Shown here: piece by piece, positions 51,766 to 59,171 of the stretch
Layout: each line of letters begins with the position of its first letter
Numbering within the stretch: position 1 is the stretch's first letter
DNA from: Mediterraneibacter glycyrrhizinilyticus
GTDB lineage: Bacteria; Bacillota; Clostridia; Lachnospirales; Lachnospiraceae
Direction: 5' to 3'
DNA: 64,000 bases
Assembly (NCBI RefSeq): GCF_015560805.1
Contig: NZ_JADMSO010000007.1
Span: 109,944-173,943 of the forward strand
The notes under the pieces: generated by a model
What the model saw: only the letters and a program-made list of their open reading frames with translations
Told to the model about the DNA's origin: nothing
Database searches by the model: none
Made by a program: the position numbers and the translations under genes

Positions 51766-52914
51766 ATGTTAAAACGAGAAGTAGCAGTAGAGTTGATGAA
51801 ACACTTGGTAAATCATGACTGGCACGGGTACAGCCAGTATAGCCGCTGGGGAGACGGCGAGGGTACTTGCGACATTGCGATTGCTGGAAAGGTATATCAC
51901 TTGGAGCAGGGCGACCGGGACTGCAGTTCCGCGATCATCTCGGCGTTTGAAGCTGCCGGGATCAGCTGCGGTGGCGCAACGTACACCGGAAATATGCGGT
52001 CATGTATGGTGGGAACTGGAAATTTTGTCTGGCATCCGATGTCTTCCGGATATATTGCGAAGCCGGGGGATGTGTACCTGAACGAAGTACATCACACGGC
52101 GATGTGCACGTCTGCTGTGCCGGATCTGTTGGCAGAGTTCTGCATTTCAGAAACTGGTGGAATTGACGGGGCAGAGGGCGACCAGACTGGATATGAATCC
52201 TATGAGCACGCTTATTATGATCGTCCTTGGGATGGAATTCTGGAATGTGTAAACACAGAGCCGGCGAATGAAGTAGAATCTGATAGATGGGTAAAAGACG
52301 CAAAGGGCTGGTGGTACCGGCGCGCCGACGGCAGCTATCCAAAGGATCAGTGGTTAAAGCTGGATGCATGGTACTACTTCGATTCCTACGGCTACGCCCT
52401 GCGGAACCAGTGGAAGTATATCAAGGGATTGTGGTATTATTTCGGTGACGACTGCCGGATGGTAAAAGGTTGGATCAAGTTGGGCAGTCATTGGTACTAT
52501 TTGAATCCGACTGCCGGAGCAAAACCGGAGGGTGCGATGCTGACCGGCTGGCAGAAGATCGGAAGTTACTGGTACTTCCTGCGTCCGGCGCGCGACGGAA
52601 ATCATCCGGAGGGATCCGCGGCAACGGAATGGATTCGGGATGACCTGTATTGGTATTATCTGCTTCCGGAGAAAAAAGGCAGCAAGCCGGAGTGCTCGAT
52701 GGCGCTTGGTTGGGAACAGATCGGCGGCAAGTGGTATTATTTTAATCCGGACAAAAACTGCCAACCAATCGGATCGATGATGTGCTGCCACTGGATCACG
52801 GAAAACGGTAAGCGTTATTATGTGAAAGAGGATGGCGTGATGGCAGCAAATGAGAGTATCGTGATCGACGGAAAAGAGTACCGGTTTGACGGATCGGGTG
52901 CGCTGAAAGCATAA
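51766..52914 (+). CDS. Endolysin: NlpC/P60-like amidase with choline-binding-type repeats
   Basis: A 382-residue lysin. The N-terminal catalytic domain (1 to about 155) has Cys53 in GDRDCSSAIISAFEAAG and His110 in NEVHHTAM, typical of cysteine peptidoglycan hydrolases. After a linker, seven or so Trp/Tyr-rich repeats (such as KGWWYRRADGSYPKDQW and GWIKLGSHWYYLNP) form a choline-binding-type cell-wall domain. It degrades the wall once the holin opens the membrane. ATG 51766 has AAAGGAG 6 bases upstream. No signal peptide, as expected for holin-dependent lysins. Confidence 0.88.
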   Translation: MLKREVAVELMKHLVNHDWHGYSQYSRWGDGEGTCDIAIAGKVYHLEQGDRDCSSAIISAFEAAGISCGGATYTGNMRSCMVGTGNFVWHPMSSGYIAKPGDVYLNEVHHTAMCTSAVPDLLAEFCISETGGIDGAEGDQTGYESYEHAYYDRPWDGILECVNTEPANEVESDRWVKDAKGWWYRRADGSYPKDQWLKLDAWYYFDSYGYALRNQWKYIKGLWYYFGDDCRMVKGWIKLGSHWYYLNPTAGAKPEGAMLTGWQKIGSYWYFLRPARDGNHPEGSAATEWIRDDLYWYYLLPEKKGSKPECSMALGWEQIGGKWYYFNPDKNCQPIGSMMCCHWITENGKRYYVKEDGVMAANESIVIDGKEYRFDGSGALKA

Positions 52915-52963
52915 AAAAGAATCCGGCAACTTGTGTCGGATCCAGTGTTTTCGAGGAAAAATC

Positions 52964-52990
52964 GTCTTGTACTAACTACATGACTCCAAA
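52964..52990. other. attR
   Basis: Phage arm GTCTTGTACTAACTA (52964-52978) followed by CATGA and the core CTCCAAA (52984-52990). The arm is the exact reverse complement of the arm at 16401-16415; the two meet as inverted half-sites in attP. Beyond 52990 is host sequence. Confidence 0.85.
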
Positions 52991-53263
52991 CCCACATACA
53001 AGATCCAAATTAATCCCTTCTGATTCAAAATAACCGTTTTCAATCGCGGCATACATCGGTGCATAAAAAATAGAATGTGCGACTTCATTCAGTGTTACAT
53101 CGACGAGTTCTTTATTTTGTGACTTCTCGGATGAGGGTGTTTCTTCCGTTTGGTTAGAGTCAGGATTTGCAGTTGTCTCCTTACTGTCATTTGCGGTACA
53201 TGCAGTGAGTAATGAAAGGATCATCACTGCGGCGAGTGTAAATGTGAGTAAACGCTTTTTCAT
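52976..53263 (-). pseudogene. 5' part of ABC-type substrate-binding lipoprotein gene, split by prophage
   Basis: This part encodes the signal peptide with lipobox (LSLLTAC, Cys at 21), a Ser/Thr/Glu linker, and the first strands of the binding domain (HSIFYAPMYAAIENGYFE; EGINLDLVCGFG). Host sequence ends at the core (52984); two phage-derived codons and a TAG follow. AGGAGG precedes the start. A 95-residue lipidated fragment may still be made. The rest of the gene is at 15596-16390; the join is in frame through TTT-GGA. Confidence 0.88.
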
Positions 53264-53435
53264 AAATCCTCCTGTATCAAGCAGCAGTTTTTCTTATTTA
53301 CTATATGTGGGGCGGGAAAAAGCGTGAAAAAAGGAAGATTTAAAAATTAGATTTCAAAGTCTTCCTTTCAAAATAAGCCAGAATATACAGTTTGATTTGT
53401 GAACTGATCAAGAACCTTACAGAAAGGCGAGAAAA

Positions 53436-54827
53436 TCAGTCTTCCTCGTCAAATTCGTCGTAATCATCTTCCTCGTCAAATTCATCGTAGTCGTCTTCGT
53501 CGTAATCATCCTCATCCTCGAAGTTCTCGTCCTCGAATTCATCATCTTCGTCCTCATCGTCATCGTCCTCATCTTCCTGATTGCGGGAAGTCGCGCAGAG
53601 AATTACTAAAACGACAGCGAGAACGGCGCTGACGATCGCACTGTACAGCAGAATAGAATCCCCGTCTCGTTTCAAAAATGCAAAGACAGCTCCCGCAATA
53701 TAAAAGATGATCGGAGCGATGTAGGCTGCGACGGAACGTTTGTTCTGCAGGATCAAAAGCAGAAGTCCGGAGACGAGCATACAGACTGCAAGAACGATAT
53801 AAGTTGTTCCGGAAGAAGCCTGTCCGCCGGAAGCGATATTATCCAGTCCGGCAAGGAAACCGCGGTATGCGAAATATCCGAAGCCAAGGATAGAGAGGAT
53901 TCCGAGAATTACACGGACAACCCGATATTTTGCCGGTACATAATAAATGTAATCATCATCTTCCTCGAAATCGTCCTCTTCTTCATATTCCGGTTTGGTA
54001 ACCGGGCGTTTCTTTTCCGGTTCCGGACGTTTTTTAGAGGTCTCAGAAACAGATTCCGGATTTTCTGCGCGTTTCTTTTGCGGAAGTTTTTCTGCGTCGC
54101 TTTTTTTCTTACGTGGTTTGTAATTCGGATCTGTGGCGAGCATTTCCTCGTAACTTTGCCGAACGGCACGTTCCCGTTTGGCGCGGACGTGCTCCGGAGG
54201 AATATTTCCGTAATATTGCTCTGTTTCTGTATTTACGGTGGTATTGGAAGTGGAAGAATTTGCCGGGGCAGATGGTCTGCTGTGCGGAGCAGATTTTTGG
54301 GCGGCGGATTCTTTTTTCCCGGTAGCAGCTTTGGCTGTCACATCTCTTTTTACGGTTACTTTGGCAGCTGTTTCTTTTTTTGTGTGAGTGCTTTTGGCAA
54401 CCTGTACATTTTCTTTTTCAGAAGTCGGTTTTACTGCTTTTGCAGATGGGGTTTGGGGAACTGTTTTTTTCTCATGAGAACTGTCTTTTTTCGGAGCAGA
54501 AACTGCATTTTTTTTGTGAGCCGGATCCACTGGTCGTTCTGCCGGATTTCCGACAGGTTTTTCGGTTGGAGCTGCGTTTTGAACCGACCTTTTTTCGGAA
54601 ATTGGTTTCTGCGCCGGAGCAACAGGTTTTTCCGGGGTTCCGGTTTTCTTCCGCGCGGATGCGTTTGCTTTTTCCGCGCGCTTTTTTGCACGCTGTTTAT
54701 CTAAATCCCATTGCTTTTTACAGTCACGGCAGACTGCATATTCATGAAAGACCGGAGTGCCGTTTGCATCGGTTCCGACCTGTTTATTTTGTAATTCGAC
54801 TTCTTTTCCACATATCGGACATTTCAT
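53436..54827 (-). CDS. Zinc-ribbon membrane protein with Lys/Pro-rich linker and acidic tail
   Basis: A 463-residue protein with four parts: an N-terminal zinc ribbon (MKCPICGKEVELQ; VCRDCKKQWD), a long low-complexity Lys/Ala/Pro-rich linker (about 45-290), four hydrophobic segments (about 302-322, 338-358, 366-384 and 391-411), and a C-terminal tail of about 50 residues that is nearly all Asp/Glu with Tyr/Phe. No family with known function is recognised. Opposite charges of linker and tail could bind each other or nucleic acid/ribosomes. It stands alone on the minus strand. Confidence 0.78.
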   Translation of the reverse strand: MKCPICGKEVELQNKQVGTDANGTPVFHEYAVCRDCKKQWDLDKQRAKKRAEKANASARKKTGTPEKPVAPAQKPISEKRSVQNAAPTEKPVGNPAERPVDPAHKKNAVSAPKKDSSHEKKTVPQTPSAKAVKPTSEKENVQVAKSTHTKKETAAKVTVKRDVTAKAATGKKESAAQKSAPHSRPSAPANSSTSNTTVNTETEQYYGNIPPEHVRAKRERAVRQSYEEMLATDPNYKPRKKKSDAEKLPQKKRAENPESVSETSKKRPEPEKKRPVTKPEYEEEDDFEEDDDYIYYVPAKYRVVRVILGILSILGFGYFAYRGFLAGLDNIASGGQASSGTTYIVLAVCMLVSGLLLLILQNKRSVAAYIAPIIFYIAGAVFAFLKRDGDSILLYSAIVSAVLAVVLVILCATSRNQEDEDDDDEDEDDEFEDENFEDEDDYDEDDYDEFDEEDDYDEFDEED

Positions 54828-54983
54828 TGTCTCTTATTCCTCGCTTTCCTGTTATTGGGATCCTGTAATAGGATGATCGGTAATATCCATTTCTTTACGG
54901 ATGGCAGCATCAGTATGCAGGGAAAATAGGATGCCCTAAGCTAAGCATACCGATGCGAAAAATCTTGATCAGAAGCGCAAATA

Positions 54984-55035
54984 AATAGCGCCAATATGCG
55001 AGAAATGTTGAAAATTCTCGTATACTGACGCTATT
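54984..55035. repeat. Long imperfect inverted repeat
   Basis: Arms of about 21 bases (AATAGCGCCAATATGCGAGAA and its near-complement at 55015-55035) flank a 10-base loop. Read on the minus strand it has two wobbles and one mismatch and is followed by TTATTT. It may terminate the small gene at 55133, or be a repetitive-element remnant. The rest of 54828-55132 shows no gene. Confidence 0.65.
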
Positions 55036-55132
55036 ATAACATTTTGTAGAAAACAGGACAATGGAAAAATAGAATTATTTTCAGGTCTCTTATTTTCAAT
55101 TCATTATTTTTTAGAGGAGACCTTTCGGGGCA

Positions 55133-55342
55133 CTACTTGTATGGAGCGGCTTTTTTCTCAGTGGATCCATTTTTGCTTGGGATCACGGGAGGGCGGTACT
55201 GATACACATCGTTGTAGGATTCCAGTTCGGCTTCCGAAGTTGGAAGAAATGGGATCAGTCCGGTACATTCCCGGGCAGAAGCAGCATTGGAAAGATAATC
55301 GAAATCATCGATGAGTTTTTCATTTTCCTTTGGAGTTTTCAT
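55133..55342 (-). CDS. Small hypothetical protein
   Basis: A 69-residue soluble protein (KTPKENEKLIDDFDYLSNAA; CTGLIPFLPTSEAELESYND). GAGGTG precedes ATG 55342; an upstream in-frame GTG lies inside that site. It lies 66 bases downstream of the formate transporter gene on the same strand. No family recognised. Confidence 0.6.
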   Translation of the reverse strand: MKTPKENEKLIDDFDYLSNAASARECTGLIPFLPTSEAELESYNDVYQYRPPVIPSKNGSTEKKAAPYK

Positions 55343-55408
55343 AATCTTCACCTCAAAAATAGTATTTGCGTAAATTCATATTTTATTTAAGAGAGTGAAA
55401 AATGGGGC

Positions 55409-56245
55409 TTATTTCCAATCTTTTTTATAAATCAGAAAGAGAGGAACTGCGACGAAAAGCATTCCGCCGATGACATTGCCGATCGTGACCGGGATAAAAT
55501 TATGTAAACTGCCGGAAAGATTCAGATTTTCAAGCTGATTCGCAGTGATTCCGTAGGTTTTCTGTGCGATCCGTATATAATCCGGATTGAAAGAAGCGAG
55601 GATCCCGGCAGGGATATAAAACATATTTGCCACGCAGTGCTCAAAGCCTCCGGCTACAAATGCGCAGATCGGAAAGAAGATCGCCCATATTTTCCCGGCG
55701 ATGTCTTTTGCGGAAAGTGACATCAGCACGGCAAGACAGACAAGAATATTGCAGAGAATACCGGAAGTCAGTCCCTGAAGCGGCGAGACGGAAATTTTTC
55801 CAATGGCAACTTTGATCGTATATGCACCGAGCAGACCGCCGGAATAATTGAGATTTCCGGAAAAAACGATCAAAATATCGACCAAAAGAGCGCCGAGCAG
55901 ATTGCTGAAATAAACGATAACGAGGTTGCGGAGCATTTTTAGGAGGGACGTGCGTCGGTCGAATACATTTAAAAGGATCAGACAGTTTCCGGTAAATAGT
56001 TCTCCTCCCAAAAAGACGATCAGCATCAGCCCGACAGGGAAGATCGCGGCGGCAAGCGCTCTGGAAACACCGACATTTTCGATGGAGTGCGCGGCGGTAC
56101 TGCTTGTAGCTGCTCCGAATGCGATAAACATTCCGGCCATGATTCCGAGCAAGATCATTTTCCCGAGAGGGAGTGTTGTTTTGGTTTCGCTTGCTTTCAT
56201 ATTCAGTTCTATGATTTCTGACGGTGTGTTAAAGTGATTATCCAT
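55409..56245 (-). CDS. focA: Formate/nitrite transporter family protein
   Basis: A 278-residue FNT-family channel with six membrane segments. Signature segments are GKMILLGIMAGMFIAFGAA, GELFTGNCL and the GGFEHCVANMFYIPAG motif with the central His. It moves formate or nitrite across the cytoplasmic membrane; formate is likelier in a fermenting gut anaerobe. ATG 56245 is chosen over 56293 because the family N-terminus begins here. Symbol focA is by family only. Confidence 0.85.
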   Translation of the reverse strand: MDNHFNTPSEIIELNMKASETKTTLPLGKMILLGIMAGMFIAFGAATSSTAAHSIENVGVSRALAAAIFPVGLMLIVFLGGELFTGNCLILLNVFDRRTSLLKMLRNLVIVYFSNLLGALLVDILIVFSGNLNYSGGLLGAYTIKVAIGKISVSPLQGLTSGILCNILVCLAVLMSLSAKDIAGKIWAIFFPICAFVAGGFEHCVANMFYIPAGILASFNPDYIRIAQKTYGITANQLENLNLSGSLHNFIPVTIGNVIGGMLFVAVPLFLIYKKDWK

Positions 56246-56427
56246 AGATAAAGTGAATCCTTTCCATAGTGTGTTAATTAATTGACAAAACATCGTTTAT
56301 TATACTAAATATTTTAGGAAAAGCAAGATAAATCGTGTATGTTGACATAAAAAGAATACGGACGTACAATGAGCGTATTCGATAGTGCTTATCATTTAGC
56401 GGAGAAAGAGAGAAAAAGGAGAGAAAG

Positions 56428-57150
56428 ATGAGAAAGATCATTGCAGATACACATGCACATACAATCGTGAGCGGTCATGCATACAGCACGATCCGTGAGA
56501 TGGCATCAGCCGCCAAGAGACGGGGGATTCAGGTTCAGGCGCTTACAGAACATGCGCCGAAGATGCCGGGAACATGCGGGCTTTATTATTTTCAGAATCT
56601 GGATGTGATCCCGCGGGAAATGGACGGTGTCCGGATGCTGTTCGGCGCAGAATTAAATATTATGGATCCGGAGGGAAATGTGGATCTTCCGGAAAGAGTA
56701 TGCGAGGAACTGGATCTGGCGATCGCAAGTATGCATATTCCGTGTTTTGGCGAGGGAAGAAGTGAGGATGAGGTAATGCGGGCTTATGAAGCCGTGATGA
56801 AGAAGCCGTATGTGAAGATCATCGGGCATCCGGATGACAGTCGATTCCCGACAGATTATGAGAGACTTGTGAAAATGGCAAAAGAGACCGGAACACTTTT
56901 GGAATTGAATAATTCCTCATTGCGTCCGGCAAGTTTCCGGGTCGGGACAAGAGAAAATCTGCTGACAATGCTGGATCTTTGCAGACAGTATGACGTTGCC
57001 GTCACAACAGGAAGTGATGCGCATGTGGATGTGGATGCAGGTAATTTTTGTTATGTGTCGGAATTGTTGGAGTACTGTAATTTTCCGGAAGATCTGGTCG
57101 TGACGACGGATCCGGAGCAGTTGAAGAGGTATTTACAGATCGATCTATGA
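56428..57150 (+). CDS. PHP-domain phosphoesterase (YcdX-like)
   Basis: A 240-residue PHP-family phosphatase. Metal-binding motifs: ADTHAHT, SGHAYSTIREM, TEHAPKMPG, IASMHIP, IGHPDDSRFP and GSDAHVD. It is similar in length and motifs to YcdX, a trinuclear-zinc phosphatase. The natural substrate is unknown. AAGGAGAGAAAG precedes the start. Confidence 0.88.
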   Translation: MRKIIADTHAHTIVSGHAYSTIREMASAAKRRGIQVQALTEHAPKMPGTCGLYYFQNLDVIPREMDGVRMLFGAELNIMDPEGNVDLPERVCEELDLAIASMHIPCFGEGRSEDEVMRAYEAVMKKPYVKIIGHPDDSRFPTDYERLVKMAKETGTLLELNNSSLRPASFRVGTRENLLTMLDLCRQYDVAVTTGSDAHVDVDAGNFCYVSELLEYCNFPEDLVVTTDPEQLKRYLQIDL

Positions 57151-57263
57151 TAAAATTCCCGTATTTGAAAAGAAAATACGGGAATTTCTTTAAAAAGGTG
57201 GACTTTAAGAATTTAGTGTGCTAAAATTTAAAATAGTCTTTGAGTGGTAAAGGAGATTTTAGA

Positions 57264-57560
57264 ATGAGTAAAAAAATCAGGACAGAGGCTGTTGACTATC
57301 TTTTTAGTGCAATCTTAAGTTTGAAAGACAAAGAGGAATGTTATACTTTTTTTGAAGATATCTGTACGATCAATGAATTACTTTCGCTTTCTCAGCGGTT
57401 TGAGGTGGCGAAGATGCTGAGAGAAAAGAGAACGTATCTGGAGATTGCGGAAAAGACAGGGGCATCGACTGCAACGATCAGCAGGGTGAACCGTTCCCTG
57501 AATTACGGGAATGACGGATATGATATGGTATTTGACCGGATTGAAAAAGAAGAGAAATAA
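57264..57560 (+). CDS. yerC: YerC/YecD family TrpR-like DNA-binding protein
   Basis: A 98-residue TrpR-superfamily protein. The HTH is LEIAEKTGASTATISRVNRS, preceded by the family segment CTINELLSLSQRFEVAKML. YerC-type proteins are widespread small regulators in Firmicutes with unclear targets. AAAGGAG precedes ATG 57264. Its 3' end is part of a bidirectional terminator with the convergent gene. Confidence 0.88.
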   Translation: MSKKIRTEAVDYLFSAILSLKDKEECYTFFEDICTINELLSLSQRFEVAKMLREKRTYLEIAEKTGASTATISRVNRSLNYGNDGYDMVFDRIEKEEK

Positions 57561-57586
57561 AAGTGCTTTCGGGCACTTTTATTTCT
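57553..57586. terminator. Bidirectional terminator spanning both stop codons
   Basis: AGAAATAAAAGTGC (57553-57566) and GCACTTTTATTTCT (57573-57586) form a perfect 14-bp stem with a 6-base loop; pairing extends a few bases further. The TAA of yerC and the TAA of the convergent DUF1836 gene both lie inside the stem, so each strand gets stem plus T-run. Confidence 0.88.
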
Positions 57587-58193
57587 CTTTCTTTTGGCTT
57601 TTCTGAAAATCCGGAAGTTCATCCAACAGTTTTTCAATCAATAATTTTTTAACATAAACATCGAAACTTAAACTGCAGATAAAGGAAAACATCTGTAAAT
57701 AATGCCGGTCTTCTTCCGGAGCATCAGCGAAAGATTCTTCAGCCCTTGCAAAAGCGGCGGAAATCTCTTTGCTGAGATCCGGGATCTGGCTTTTTTCCAT
57801 AGAACAGATCTCTTCGTATATCTCGGAAAGGGATGGCTGGTTTTCAGTCTGAAAATAGGTCTCTGTCAATGGATTTAGCAACGTTTCAATATCTTTGATC
57901 GCTAAAATATTTTTAAAATAGTAGATAAATGTCAGAATCAGAATGTGCTCCCGGGAATATTTTTTCTTATCCGGCGGGGGAAGCAGATTATTCTTGGCAT
58001 AATTATTGATCATCGTCTTGGTCAGGATCTTGTCTTCTTCATATCGTTTGGAAGAAGAAAGTCCGGAATCCATCAATGTTGTGACCTGATCCATGTATAA
58101 GTCGATATTCGGGATGTCTTCGGCATGGATATAATCGATCCGGGAGAGACTTTCCAGAATACTTTCCAATAAATTTTCTGAATTAATGTTCAT
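57579..58193 (-). CDS. DUF1836 domain protein
   Basis: A 204-residue DUF1836-family protein (TKTMINNYAKNNLLPPPDKK; YSREHILILTFIYYFKNIL). The first part resembles a MerR-like DNA-binding domain; members are thought to be regulators but targets are unknown. Convergent with yerC. AGGTGATAAG precedes the start at 58193. Confidence 0.84.
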   Translation of the reverse strand: MNINSENLLESILESLSRIDYIHAEDIPNIDLYMDQVTTLMDSGLSSSKRYEEDKILTKTMINNYAKNNLLPPPDKKKYSREHILILTFIYYFKNILAIKDIETLLNPLTETYFQTENQPSLSEIYEEICSMEKSQIPDLSKEISAAFARAEESFADAPEEDRHYLQMFSFICSLSFDVYVKKLLIEKLLDELPDFQKSQKKEK

Positions 58194-58317
58194 CTTATCA
58201 CCTCGATATTGATATTATATAGTATTAAAAACTAGATGGCAAGATAAATTTTTCTGGAAGCCGTGCCGGTTCTATGGTATTATGACACGGAAGACTGATG
58301 AAAAGGTGGGACGGCAT

Positions 58318-59157
58318 ATGATTTATGAGCCGCTTTTTAAACTGGAAAAAACAGGAGTGCAGATGCGTTATTATACCGATAAAGGACAGTATAATCCGAC
58401 TCATTGGCACAGTGCGATCGAACTGATCTATATTTTGAATGGAAACGGGACCGTTACGATCAACGGGGTCGGACATCCGGTAGTAGCGGGGGAATTTGTG
58501 CTGATCGACTCCAATCAGATGCATGAAGTGCGGTGTGTTCGGGCTTCCATGATCGTCGTGATCCATTTTTCCAGAAACAGTATGAAGAATTTTATTGAAA
58601 ATCTGGATGAATATCATTTTCAGTGTACAAAAGATACGCTACAGAAAGAACAGCTTGAAGCGTATCTGCATGTATGCAGTATGCTGAAAGTGCTTCCGCC
58701 GATCTATGTGACGCAGCCGACCGGATTTAAACTGAAAAGCCATGCAGTGGCGATGGAAGTGTTTTATGAATTGCTGCATCATTTTGCAAAGTGGGAAGAA
58801 GAACCGGTCATGACGGAACGAAGTGCGGATATGGAGCGTATGGGCGAGATCATTACTTATATAGACCGGCATCATCGGGAACCGATCTCACTGGAGAGTA
58901 TTTCTTCTGAATTTTATTTGAGTCGGGAGTATTTCAGCCGTTTTTTCAAGAAAAATATGGGAGTCACATTTTCACGATATGTCAATCAGCTGCGGCTGAC
59001 TCATATTTATCATGATATATGCAATACGCAGGACGGAATTATGGAAATTGCTGAAAAGCATGGATTTACGAATTATAAATTATTCAACCGGATGTTTCAT
59101 GAGATTTACGGATGTACACCGCGTGAAATACGTGGGAGACAGAAGCAGAACGGATGA
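58318..59157 (+). CDS. AraC-family transcriptional regulator with cupin sensor domain
   Basis: A 279-residue protein. N-terminal cupin-like domain (about 1-140; YNPTHWHSAIELIYILNGNG; VLIDSNQMHEV) binds a small ligand; the C-terminal AraC HTH pair is at about 178-275 (PISLESISSEFYLSREYFSR; FTNYKLFNRMFHEIYGCTPR). ATG 58318 has AAGGTGGG upstream; a start at 58282 is less likely. It overlaps the helicase gene's leader; ligand and targets cannot be inferred. Confidence 0.86.
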   Translation: MIYEPLFKLEKTGVQMRYYTDKGQYNPTHWHSAIELIYILNGNGTVTINGVGHPVVAGEFVLIDSNQMHEVRCVRASMIVVIHFSRNSMKNFIENLDEYHFQCTKDTLQKEQLEAYLHVCSMLKVLPPIYVTQPTGFKLKSHAVAMEVFYELLHHFAKWEEEPVMTERSADMERMGEIITYIDRHHREPISLESISSEFYLSREYFSRFFKKNMGVTFSRYVNQLRLTHIYHDICNTQDGIMEIAEKHGFTNYKLFNRMFHEIYGCTPREIRGRQKQNG

Positions 59158-59171
59158 AAAAAGGAGAAGTT

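Larger units (their letters stand above)
16384..52990. mobile_element. Complete serine-integrase prophage, about 36.6 kb
   Basis: The boundaries are fixed by the split host gene and the 7-bp core repeat CTCCAAA at 16384-16390 and 52984-52990. Inside are lysogeny genes transcribed leftward (integrase to repressor), and early, late, structural and lysis genes mostly transcribed rightward. All modules for a long-tailed phage are present: terminase, portal, scaffold, capsid, connectors, tail tube, chaperones, tape measure, Dit-like, hub, fibre, holin and lysin. No frameshift is seen in the structural genes, so it may be inducible. One accessory gene (19446-20325) is frameshifted. Confidence 0.93.

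Noticed and set aside
16401..52978. The 15-bp inverted sequences at both prophage ends as transposon terminal inverted repeats
   Set aside because: They are internal to the phage, flank a shared 7-bp core, and a serine integrase gene lies next to one; they fit attP arms better than transposon ends.
54078..54704. 208-codon plus-strand frame rich in Phe/Cys/Arg
   Set aside because: It is the complement of the Lys/Pro/Glu low-complexity linker of the minus-strand membrane protein.
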